64,000 bases of DNA. It comes from Brevibacillus brevis. Its GTDB lineage: Bacteria; Bacillota; Bacilli; Brevibacillales; Brevibacillaceae. The translations under genes were made by a program, and so were the position numbers. The stretch lies in assembly GCF_001039275.2 (NCBI RefSeq), contig NZ_CP030117.1, forward strand, positions 5,628,001 through 5,692,000, given 5' to 3'. Positions 39,501-46,300 of this stretch are shown here, piece after piece (the first letter of the stretch is position 1; each line of letters begins with the position of its first letter). The notes under the pieces were generated by a model. The model was given only the letters and a program-made list of their open reading frames with translations. It did no database searches and was not told where the DNA came from.

Positions 39501-40322
39501 GTGGATATGGATCCAGCATTCGTGCAATCGTTCGGTTTTACGGAAGAGCACATCCTTGACCGCAAACGGCAAATAACCGTCCCAACCAGTCGCCTTATTC
39601 AAAAGGGGGACGACCGAGAGAAACGCACTGTTTAAAAGCAGAGGATGAATACTCGATTCGGATTCCTCGGAAGCCGATTCGCCGGTCAGTTCAGCCCGGA
39701 CAAGAATATAGTCCTGTCCTTTGTATACACGCTGAATGGTTCTGAAGCTTGGCCCTAATTCAACGGTTCGATTGATCTCATAGATCCGATCCAACTGCTC
39801 GTACAGTTCGGCTGATGCCTGTAGCTCGACCAGATCCAAAACCCTGTTGCTTGCCGGCCATACAAGAAGCTCGCCTTTAGCGGTGAGCCGTCTGTCCTCG
39901 GAGGCGAGGTTCCCATACACAGTCTCGAAGCCCGTGGCTTCATAGCTGTCCTTCTCGAGCTTCATCTCGACGATCACCGGCTGCGCAGAATCGACTTTTA
40001 TAGGGCTGATGAAGGAAAGATTCCGAATTCGGCCGCAGCGCTCCCTCTCATAAAGGGCAAAATAAGCATCCATGGCCATTGAAGCATGAGCGACGCCTAT
40101 GATAACCGGTTGGCCGCCGACTTTGTGGTCTCGCAGAAGCGTCTCATCGTAATGATAGCTTCTCGTCCACCGGCGGTTGGCCGCTTCGAAAGCAGGCCGT
40201 GGCTGAACCTGGCTCGCAAGCCGCCGGGCTTCCAGGACTTCCTGAAGCGCCTGCTCGACCTCCAGATTGCCGTTTTGTACCCGTTCAAGAAGACTTTCCA
40301 ATTCTTCCTTTTTCATGTCCAT
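24588..40322 (-). CDS. trans-AT PKS, EI-ACP-KS-DH-psiACP-cMT-ACP-ER-KS-DH-KR-cMT-ACP-ER-KS (M5 to M8)
   Basis: 5244 residues, the largest protein here. Helical docking 1-40; enoyl-isomerase-like DH 45-310 (His66, Asn231); ACP Ser367; KS 447-870 (Cys614); DH 1037-1323 (His1069, Asp1241); psiACP 1340-1416 (Pro1375); cMT 1440-1800 (LEIGAGSGGTS near 1612); ACP Ser1866; MDR-type ER 1976-2302; KS 2338-2755 (Cys2498); DH 2943-3223 (His2974, Asp3143); KR 3245-3702 (Tyr3609, MNWGYWG); cMT 3750-4110; ACP Ser4162; MDR-type ER 4260-4586; KS 4612-5034 (Cys4776); C-terminal helical docking 5200-5244. M6 has DH and ER but no KR. M7 has KR but no psiACP. Each ER follows its ACP. The ATG at 40322 lies two bases after the upstream stop, so translation is probably coupled; an ATG at 40316 is an equally possible start. 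Confidence 0.94.
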   Translation of the reverse strand: MDMKKEELESLLERVQNGNLEVEQALQEVLEARRLASQVQPRPAFEAANRRWTRSYHYDETLLRDHKVGGQPVIIGVAHASMAMDAYFALYERERCGRIRNLSFISPIKVDSAQPVIVEMKLEKDSYEATGFETVYGNLASEDRRLTAKGELLVWPASNRVLDLVELQASAELYEQLDRIYEINRTVELGPSFRTIQRVYKGQDYILVRAELTGESASEESESSIHPLLLNSAFLSVVPLLNKATGWDGYLPFAVKDVLFRKTERLHECWIHIHHLKESDEMIVFDAELIDNTGIVVAELTECSIKRLRLSAISHEETATNDSADGGIEALEDRIIGYLVRQVETVTDGRLKSCSITANLMELGLNSAQLIALTGVIGGEIGSELYPTLFFEYPSIEELASYFGKEHREAFQKLLGTASAPIAKAKPKTHSSTAGRIAGNEVHHEDIAVIGMHALFAESSDIETFWENIVSRKDLIKEIPPDHWDFRPWFDEDRQAKDKTYCKWGSFIDDVDKFDAEFFNISPREAEWMDPQIRLLLQSVYATAEDAGVVKQLRGSSTGVFVGACVHDYADRIAEMNLPVDPHMGTGNAQTVVANRVSFIFDLKGPSMAIDTACSSSLFALHTACRSLQNGECNMAFVGGVNLLLSSWHYRYFSSIGALSPTGRCHTFDAAADGYVPGEAIASMLLKPLSQAKKDGDRIYAVIKGSAALHGGHTPSLTAPSVEGEEHVIAKAWEDAGIEPESIGYIEAHGTGTALGDPIEISSLKKAFERFTDKKQFCVVGSVKSNIGHTEGAAGIAGVIKVIQQMRHRQIPAMPKLNQINPYIQLEGSALYINRENQYWDTRDGLPRRAGVSSFGFSGSYAHVVIEEYVEEASAALVIGTPYALIWSAKNEERLREQVRQFVEWMSNSKNSEAELAQIAYTLQTGRDEHEERLAVAVESVEELQYKLSAYLDGRQGIPLLYQGSVGSGSRGSKPEILEHEDISKVLERWVQGGVYDWNRRYEALKPRPISLPTYPFDKQRYWIPDMRSTQTVAGADLLHPLLHHNTSDFTVQRFSSRFEGTEFYLEDHQVEGRRILPGVAYLEMARAAAVLSIGKSLPEVSVRLQQVVWAQPILAGDEPVHAHITLKPSDNGTIEYRIYTGAPEEQAGENVHSQGTVLITEAAELPILDYHEIRKQCSRRQLSAGQCYEAFERMGIHYGPSHRSVSVIYIGDGHLLAQLSMPSLIAETRDDFVLHPSMMDGALQACIGLAAVENGQAPLAMPFALTSLEVFRGCTPSMWAYIRSVSEEGNGKDQDLTFDIDLCDDQGRVCIRMTGLVTRALTTKRELALQACSAESRTTVQLRPVLIKAAASILGVKEDEIDPDAEMEEYGMDPIKLNEWAHQLFEACQLEVRPSELPAFKTMTINTMAEYLSGPGGVSRILDSDEETAQDKAKVSEAIDRMNDMNRTLCRMLWAYFCETGWVASLSAFGGYIPSEKELLSSYRRWFQESVAMLVRSGYLIPEAAGIYAPAQEPVTLEQAWVEWEANKNKWLDHDDVSAQASLVEATMRALSEILSDGVRPTDVMFPGSSTALVEGIYKNNCVADFYNDLLADTAADYVRERIALDPNAKIQILEIGAGSGGTSEAVLRRLKPYEAHIIDFSYTDVSKSFLLHAEQKYGKEYPYLSFHLFDVEQALEGQGIAKGSFDIVIAANVLHATRDMKKTLYHAKSALRANGLLLLNELTGNTMFNHVTFGLLEGWWRYEDPELRIPGCPGLHVPVWQSLLAQTGFHGIMIPSDGRLSWDQHIIAALSDGILDQPKRLAAGERHERLHDLTNTDRSGEHVEEQWMEDYVNKTIREYVAQALKMDEKRIQEEKSFSEYGVDSIVAVSLVNSLNHHFGLILKTTVLFDYNNVKRLCAFLIKEHTDQITVLLKQSELAASREEEGARALRVSAKQPVQSGLSIPAFNNRFRSQPAESPSPAVSERQSAPLPAEKSTYHHVVIERPGGVDSLRIAQSGVSELRSDEVRIAVRAFALNFGDLLCLKGLYPTMPAYPFTPGFEASGVVVASGADVSTVRTGDEVIVALGASFGGQSTMITCREDQLFKKPDYLTFEQACTIPAAAVTMINAFRKADLKKGEKVLIHTAASGTGLIAVQLARHYGAELYVTAGSNRKLEFLESLGVNYRINYRETDFEEEIDRLTGGKGIDVIINTLPGDAIQKGINCLATGGRYIELAMTALKTAKTIDLSALDGNQTFYSINSRKLANENPAELRGYVEEMLALVEAGTISPVIDRVIPFERVADAYRSIEDRTAIGKIVVTVTEPYRYQETAALVKQLDNAELPRAPHSGELGREQEPIAVIGMSGRFAKSETLEEFWSNLANGTDLIEEASRWDLSSHKAGKNSFCSKGSFVDAIDRFDPVFFNISGYEANYMDPQQRLFLEEAWKALEDAGYAGAGMDGRKCGVFVGSSGSDYARLMGKQAPAPAFWGNAGSVIPARIAYYLNLHGPAVTIDTACSSSLVAIHMACQSLRAGETELALAGGVFIQSTPSFYESANQAGMLSASGRCHTFDERADGFVPGEGVGTVVLKRLRDAQADGDYIYGVIIGSGINQDGTTNGLTAPSALSQERLERDVYDSFGIDPESIQLVEAHGTGTRLGDPIEYQALTNAFRHYTERREYCAIGSVKTNMGHAAAAAGIAGLLKVLLALKYKQLPPSLHFINGNPGIDFKESPFYVNTELRNWEAEAGSRRRAAVSSFGFSGTNAHLVVEEAPAIDRKSIIKRQGFLIVLSACTQEQLRRQAEQLLDYGLANADADCGSISFTLLTGRKHFHHRLALVVRDTRELASLLSSWIGSEATPRIFQSELNANGVRQQLALKRYGNQCIRELQHANDTADYMERLSSIAELYVQGYELDYHELFAKGSNFKIPLPTYPFADERYWVPEVKPHADAQTESDTTMQAVLHPLVQRNTSDLQGMKYSSTFTGEEFFIRDHVVNGEPVLPGVAYLEMAQAAIRMMAGGERESRLGLRLKRVVWAQPMTVAAKPLDVRIGVKQEQNGDISYRVTSQIEKESVLHSQGVGAFFEMRERPVMLLEALKTTLTQKRSVQSCYEAFERMGVQYGSGQRGLDEVYTGPEGVLAKLLLPTSVQSTKDHYTMHPSMMDSALQAAVFFMDGTEENKMKLPFAIDELELFDRCATVMWAWLRPTRGEAADGHIHKLDIDLCDEQGNVCVAIKGFSSRLTDRSATDNAKSSNTDHASEKSDQTLTDLLTYVWSEAEVETSGVQPPNRTVIIAEDESVAIRENQHEWPAAPRIILNASDTIEEMAHKLRVCGEFEHLLWIAAREPVGAAASDAPIEEQEKGVLHLFRLVKALLALGYGSKRIALSFITQQAVSVQRDDAVRSSAASVHGLAGAIAKEYPLWAIRVADLEAGGSLSFDQLFRLPADSEGHVWACRDNRWYRQQILPVAAAVPKQSLYRQDGVYVVIGGAGGIGEAWTEYMIRQYRGRIVWIGRKSLDETIQLKIDRLGAAYGIEPWYISANAKDKQSLQRSIDEVKSRYGTIHGVIHSAIVLLDQSLANMDEARFRAALSAKVDISARMAQVFAAEQLDFMLFFSSINSYTKPAGQSNYASGCTFKDAYAHRLGKELPFPVKVMNWGYWGSVGVVASEEYRKKMASLGVASIEPDEAMAALELLLVGPLDQLVMLKMTKPVPLAGMLHDERLVMQADRSSLLPGIRNRIQEADDSRLGRIQSDMGHPMALLDAAICRLMWAIYREGGWLSSVEDGASGMLPAYYRWHQETIAAFERAGYVRREDGTVRILDTRPLDLDGEWRQWYRMRSEWKSNGNMNTQAELAEKTLHALQRILVGELPATDVIFPNGSFGLVESVYKNNLMADFFNEALADTAAAYVQERLALDKSAKIRILEIGAGTGGTSAVVLKRLEPYQSNMADYLYTDLSKAFLIHGKQAYGTQAPYLSCKMVDIERPLAEQGIEEGSFDLVIATNVLHATARISRTLRHAKAALRPGGLLLINEIHANRLFMHVTFGLLEGWWLHEDAEVRIPGSPVLTTEMWQRLLAEQGFRSIFYPARKGHFLGAAVIAAESDGVYRQYLNRCASVPSDFQGQEPLPISPSTSGTSGAGDVSDRALGSFIQTVIRTAVADALQIDAGRIQDDRSFSDYGVDSIIAVNLINIINERCETQLQTTIIFDYNSVERLSDWLLREHRQELLSKYRQSDKNAAQSPPQVMAEERASAPGASEDGYRAAEDTATFELAEKSQTPRVRHHIVVERPGSIDELQLKQSVVPPLTEHDVLVEVRAFSLNFGDLLCAKGLYPVMPPFPFTPGFEASGVVIDTGKAVTSVRRGDQVVVTGGENIGAQSTYIVCSEQSLLPKPDFLSFEEACSLPAVGLTMMDAFRKAAVKPGDKVLVQTAAGGIGLMAVQLARHYGAEIYATAGSKEKLDYLAGIGVSKLINYREDDFEQEIKRLTDGQGLQIVVNTLSGDAMSKGFRCLAPGGRYIELALTALKSARSIDLSLLNENRAFYSVDLRALSAEQPATIQAYWDELTALIAQGVIRPTIGRVYALSDFKEAYRQLENRKNIGKIVVRIPGGDYMSEPEASSSAMENASISQVPTSLEPVAIVGISGRFARSDSVEELWSHLEAGTDLVEEVTRWELRGSGRDPKGVKSCRHGSFLSSIDCFDPLFFNITGVEADYMDPQQRIFLEESWKALEDAGYAGPGEHTRRCGVYVGSCGSDYARLFGDEAPAQAFWGNAGSVIPARIAYYLNLQGPAVTVDTACSSSLVAIHLACQSLWTRETDMALAGGVFIQSTPEFYTVSNRAGMLSPSGRCHAFDERADGFVPGEGAGVVVLKRLKDALADGDHIYGVIRGSGINQDGTTNGITAPSANSQKRLLRHVYDSFGINPRHIQLVEAHGTGTKLGDPIEFQALTRAFRHYTDDNRYCAVGSIKSNLGHPAAAAGIAGFLKVILSLRHKKLPPSLHFEKGNTSIAFENSPFYVNTELRDWTLGEGTKRMAAISSFGFSGTNAHLVLEEAPQPVRRREARSAYLFVLSGRTAVQLRQQVERLAAHCRHSPQLDCASVSFTLLAGRKHLKHRFACVAGSRHELLERLGEWLDNGHAQDVVQAELQPAGMRDDERRIEEVNQSIQAYRDNVDGLAREHLLACAELFVHGYPLDLRKLFLEGEQQRIPLPTYPFAKESHWVKKAEQREEAKADENGLSDLLDQFLDETITLETAVQKAERILSSLS
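36075..36305 (-). other. Serine-less carrier-like domain psiACP-3 (Ser to Pro), internal
   Basis: EEYGMDPIKLNEW has Pro (codon 36198-36200) where active carriers have Ser. It is the only psiACP inside a polypeptide, directly between a DH and a C-methyltransferase. It keeps the order psiACP-cMT-ACP seen across the protein junctions, which supports reading those junctions as one split module each. Confidence 0.8.
39393..40190 (-). other. Enoyl-isomerase (EI, DH-like double-bond shift) domain
   Basis: This is a double-hotdog DH fold that keeps the catalytic His (DHKVGGQPVIIG, codon 40125-40127) but lacks the Pro of HxxxGxxxxP. It also replaces the second-motif Asp with Asn (HPLLLNSAFLS, codon 39630-39632). 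A conserved His with Asp-to-Asn and loss of that Pro is the published signature of trans-AT enoyl-isomerases, as in bacillaene synthase, which move an alpha,beta double bond to beta,gamma. The preceding KS0 and preceding KS-DH-KR-ACP module fit that role. Confidence 0.82.
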
Positions 40323-40324
40323 CC

Positions 40325-43300
40325 TTACACCTCGATATCGAAAAAGTACTGCATAGCCTCGTTTTTGGACATTTCGCCGCGCGATACTCTCTCCAAGATC
40401 ACGCGCAACTGGGTTTCCCCGCTTCCATGGACGGAGGCTTCGCCATCATCCGTTCCATAATCGAATGCGTAATGGGGAAGATTCACTGTTCCCGCTGCAG
40501 GGTGATGCCTTAGACTTAGCAAATCTACGGATCTTCCTTGAACCCATTGTAGAGCAAGCCGGAACAGCTCCCCAGCATGGTCCTGCCGTTGCGTGTTTAC
40601 CGCATGTACAGATTTGCCCAGCCTGCAATTTGGCGAGATGAACATATCCGGGTCACCCACTGCTTCCCCTGCTCTCAACGCTTCCAGCTTCAGTCGCAGA
40701 TCGTCAACTGAACGATAAATGATAGCCAAACGGTATTCCAAATCGTGGTTAATCTGAATGAGCGAGTCCGAAACCGCTTCTGGCGGGAGATTGCGTTCCT
40801 TTCTTAGCAGTCGTAGCATACGATTCGTATAGCTTCGTAAGCTATATTCGGTTTTGGCCGACCAAACGGCCAGATACTCTGACGGCGGGTCAATAGCCGC
40901 ATCCGCCCCAGTCTCTGTCCGGATGCGCGAACCGATATACTCTTCAACGATAAGCACGGCATACGAACCGCCAGCACCAAACGAATTGATCATACTCCTG
41001 CGTGGGAGCGGGTGCCCATTTGACGGGTCAACCTTCTGCTCCCAGGGCTCGAACTTCTCCTGCAAGTAAAAAGGCGTGCCTTCCAGTTTAAGATTCGGAT
41101 TGCGCACGTCAGCATGAATCGAAGGAACGAGCATGCGGTATTTCAATTGCAGCAGCACTTTACTGAGCTGCGAGATGCCGGAAGCCGCTTCAAGATGCCC
41201 GATGTTCGATTTGACCGAGCCGATGGCACAATATTGCTGCTTGCCGGTAAATCGCGAGAAAGCGCTGCGTAAAGCCGCGACCTCGATAGAATCGCCCAGC
41301 GGCGAACCGTTAGCCGCGCACTCGACGTAGGTGATCGATTCGGGATCGACTCCCGAACGCTTGATTGCCGATTCCATAAGCTGTGCCTGCTGCTTCGGAT
41401 CGGGGACGCTATATTTTTGTCGGCCGCCGCCATGATTAACGCCGCTGTACGTGATGATCCCGAGGATCCGGTCTCCGTCACGTTCGGCCAGCGAAAGCGG
41501 TTTGAGCAGGACTGCTCCGACGCCTTCTCCGGGAATATAACCGTCACCGTCGCCGAACGATTTGCTCCTGCCGCCGGTCGCGAGAAAATTGACCTGCTCC
41601 AGCGCCTCGTATTTGGACACGTCAAGCGTCAAGTTGACTCCGCCGGCAACAGCCATGGAACACCCGTTCTGCCTTAGACTTTCGCAAGCGAGATGTATCG
41701 CGGTAAGCGAACTGCTGCAGGCGGTATTGACCGTTAAGCTAGGACCTGTCAGGTTGAAGAAATGCGATGTCCGGTTTGCGATCTGCCAATCGGTCCGATT
41801 CGAATGAAGCGCCGCCTGCTCCAACGACGGCATCTGCCAGCCATATTGGCTGTACATCGTTCCGGCAAACACCCCGATACCGACCTGCTCCCGGTTCTGC
41901 CAATGCTGTATCGCCGATTTGGAATAACCTGCACTCTCGAACGTTTCCCAGACCGTCTCGAGGAAGAGCCGTGCTTCCGGGGGAAGATCCCGGGCCTCTT
42001 CGGCATCCATTTCGAACAACCGATGGTCGAAACGATCGACTGCATCTAAAAACCCGCCGTAATAAGGAGCCCTCTGTTCGGTTTCTTTGGCCGACGCCCC
42101 CCGAAGCAACATTCGGCACCATCTGTCAGCAGGCGCTTCTGTGATGCAGTTCTCTCCCGACCTGAGCCGCTCCCACAGCTCCTCCAATTGATTGGCTTTC
42201 GGGTATCTACCCGCTACACCGATTATGGCGATACCTTCCTGCTTCAAGGCACTCGAATTCACATCCTGCCGTTGCGTATCGACAAACGCTTCACGGACAG
42301 AGACCGGTCCGGAGGGCGGCGTTACGGAAATATGCGGGGCTGGAGGCTGCTCTATAACATCCGCCGTCCATGATTTTCGAATCCGTTCCGCATAATGATC
42401 GGCCAAATAAGCAGCTGCCTCATGGACAGTGTTATGTTCAAAAAGGAGCGTTTTGGGCAACTCTCCGGTCAGCTTCTCCAGCTCGCGGATCAGATCCAGT
42501 TGCATGATGGAATCCATGCCGTATTTATCAAATGCCGTATCGGGGTGAATATCGTCCGCAGGTATCCCGATAATACCGGCCAGCTTCTGTTTTACCCATA
42601 CCGTTAATTCGTCCCGAAGCACCGCGCCATGATGATGAGCTTTAGGCTTTCTTGGACGGGCAGGACGGTTCACCAAACGGATGTGGGCCCTTAACCGTTC
42701 TGGATCACCATGCATGAAAAGCAGTTGATCCCGGTCGGTGCCGAATGCCCGGTACAAAGCCTGCATACCGTTCATTGCGTTCATGGGAGCCATACCGATC
42801 CTGTCTCTTAGGCTCTGCTCCGTTTCGCGAGTAACTCGCATACCGCCATCCTGCCATAATGGCCAGTTAATGGAGAGCATTCTGCCTTTTCGGCCGCCAG
42901 CGGATGATTGACCGTTTCGATATGCAACGTAGGCATCCATAAAGCCGTTCGCCGCAGCGTAATCGGCTTGTCCGTAATTGCCGAGCACAGCCGCTGCAGC
43001 GGAGAATACAAGCACCCAGTCGACTTCCAGCTCCCGGGTTGCTTCATCTAAATGGACAACTCCCTTTACCTTCGCACCCATAACATCAGAAACCTGAGTC
43101 TTGGTTTTATGAACAAGAAGACTGTCTCTCAGCAAGCCTGCGGCATGAATGATTCCGTTCAGCCGCCCATACTTGGACCTGACGGCTTGGATGACGGCAA
43201 CGGTCTGCTCCTTATCGGATACGTCCATCTGCATGTACACCGCTTGTGCGCCTAACCTTCCTAACGCGGCAAGCTTATCGTGGATCGCTGTACCGGCCGG

Positions 43301-46300
43301 CGTTCTTCCAGCAAGCACAAGCGTCGGAGAGACGACCTTCCCGGCGATCTCCTTGGCAAGTGCGTAGCCCAGCCCGCCGGCACCGCCTGTAATGAAATAA
43401 ACGCCCTCATGCTTCCACGGAATGTCCGCCGCCAAAGGGCTCTCCTCTCGTTCAACCCAATGCTGAACCTGTCGAACGCCATTGCGATAACGAATCATAA
43501 AGTCTTCCGGGCAGCTCTTGTTCTCTAGAAGCTTCCGAATCAAGTCCTCCGCTCGAACATTTTGTTCCAGCTCGATGTACTGCCCGATGAAACCGGAATA
43601 CTCCAGACATGCCGTCCGAAGCAATCCGGTCAGACCCCGGTACAGCCAATCGCTTTCCGAACTGAACGAAGCAATCTGGATCAGCGACTCCTGGTGAACG
43701 CCTTCCGAATGAATGGATTTGAGTTCTTTCATCATTTGAACGGCGTAGGTCTCGTAACGCTCCGTTATTTCCGCTGCACGGCCTGCGCTAAGCGTCACAT
43801 ATCGGGTCATGCCGCCGGCTTCAGATTGTACGAAGTTGACGATCGATTCATTCGGTTCGCACAGGAAGACGATATGCCGCGATGCCGTTTCGGAGTCGTC
43901 TTCACCGACGGCCTCCTTTTCTACCCATACCGGTTCCCACAAGAGTGTTTCATTTCCTTGTTCGGCTGCTACGCCTTCCATTTTGGGCTCCCGGAATGCT
44001 AGTCCAATAAGCCGTGCACAAACGTTCCCTTGTTCATCGCACAAATCAATGTCGACCTGCCGGGTCCGTTCATCGAACGGCGCATTCGCGCTCCGCCTTA
44101 TATGGGCCCACATGTCCGATATACAGCTCCTATAAACACGAAGCTCCTTAAGTGCAAAAGGAATGACCGATTTAATCCGGTCCAGAACGCGGCTTCTGTC
44201 CGCGAGGTCCGCCGTGGCTACGACGCCCGCCGCTTGAAGCGCTGCATCCAGCATGCCGGGATGAAGCCCGTAATGACGGGCCGTTTCCTGGGCGGCTACC
44301 GGCAGCCGAAGCTTGGCCAGCGCTTGTTCCTCGCCGATATATAGGCGTTCGATGCACTGGAAGGTCGGACCGTAATGCATGCCGATCTGCCTGAAAGCCG
44401 TATAACACTGCTGTGCATCCAGCATCGCCAAGCCGCACTTCTGCCGGATTGCATCCAGGGTAACATTCTCCGTGCGAGAAAACGGTACGACCGCAGCTTT
44501 GCCGTGGTGGCAGCGTACCGCTTCGTCCTTGTCGACAGTTGCTACGGCGTATATTTCATAGTCAATGGTACCGCTATCCCCGGTTTCCATATGAAATTCA
44601 AGCTCCGTATGCGGACCGTCCACGCTATAAGGCCGGGTCCAGAACAGATCCTTCAGTCTGATTTCATAGTCTCCATCGCTTAATTCCAATGCCATCCCGA
44701 CAGCAGCTCGGGCCATTTCCAGAAAGGCTACACCTGGTAATAACGATCGTCCCATAATGACGTGATCCGCCAGAAAAAACTCGCGGCCGGTGAACGTGGA
44801 GCGAAAGCCTGTTCCTTCAAGCGCTGGTATTTTACGGTGAAGCAGCGGATGCAGATCAGCGCCCTCCGGTGGGCTTGTCCGTACAACTGGCCTTGCCGCG
44901 GATTCAGGCACCCAATAACGTTCCCGCGCAAACGGATAAACAGGAAGCGCCAGCCTGATATAACGGCCATCCGCGAATAAACGGTCGAATGACATCTCAT
45001 AGCCTTGCGTATACAGCTCCAAAATCGACGCAAGCCGTTCCAAATAGTTTATTCGCTCAGTTTCCCGCGCACACGCATCCATACAGGCATAGCCATAATG
45101 ATCGCTCGGGAGCGTCTCTAGAGGCAGCTCTGCTCCGGGATCGGATTGAAACATGTCTACGGCTTGCCCGTTCTCCAGCCATGCGTTCAACCGCTCCGCC
45201 AATTGTCCGGCGTTCTGCACGAGGCAGGCGAGCCTGTGCGGAAAGTGCTTTCGGCCCAAAAGAAGCGTAAAGCTTACATGTCCAAGATCGACATCTGGTT
45301 CGCCTTTGATGTACGCCATCATTTGTTCCGCTTGCCTGCGCAGTTGTCCGGCTGTCCGCGCCGACAGTGCGATGAGGTAGGCGGGCTTGTGCGTACGCGG
45401 CTGCACCGTATCCGGAGCTTCCTCGATTACCATATGGGCGTTTGTTCCGCTAAATCCGAATGCGCTGATGGCGGCTCGTCGTTTCCCCCCTGCCTCAACC
45501 TCCCAATTCTTCAGCGATGTATTGATGTAAAATGGACTATCAGATGCCTCTATGTTTCCATTGATCGATTGAAAATGTAGCGAAGGAGGCAGCTTCCGAT
45601 GCTTCATGGCCAGCAAAATTTTCAGCAAGCCCGCAATTCCTGCTGCCGCTGTCGTATGTCCAATATTCGTTTTGATCGAACCCAATGCACAATATCCGGT
45701 TTTGCTCGTATGCTGACGGAATGCCCGGCTGAGCGCTTGGTACTCGATCGGATCGCCCAAACGGGTTCCGGTCCCATGCGCCTCGACCAATTGGATATCG
45801 GCCGGGTTAAGACCGTATGAATCATACACCTGACGCAGCAGCATTTCCTGAGACCTCGCGCTTGGTGCCGTTATCCCGTTTGTTGTCCCGTCTTGATTCG
45901 TGGCGCTACCGCGGATGACGCCATAGATGGAATCGCCGTCTTTCAGCGCATCCCGCAGCCGTTTCAACACGACGACACCTACACCCTCGCCCGGAACGAA
46001 TCCGTTGGCACGGTCGTCGAATGTATAGCATCGCCCATCTGCGGAGAGCATTCCCGCCCGGGTTGCGCTAATATAGAAGCCTGGCGTAGGCTGAAGAAAC
46101 ACCCCTCCGGCAATGGCGGCCTCGGTCTCCCGGCTCCACAAGCTCTGACAAGCCAAATGGATGGCCACAAGCGAGCTGGAGCACGCAGTATCTACCGTTA
46201 CTGCAGGCCCCTGCAGATTGAGATAGTACGATAGACGTGCGGGAATAACGGACCCTGCGTTACCCCACATTGCTTGAGCCGGAGGCCGGCCCTCGATCAG

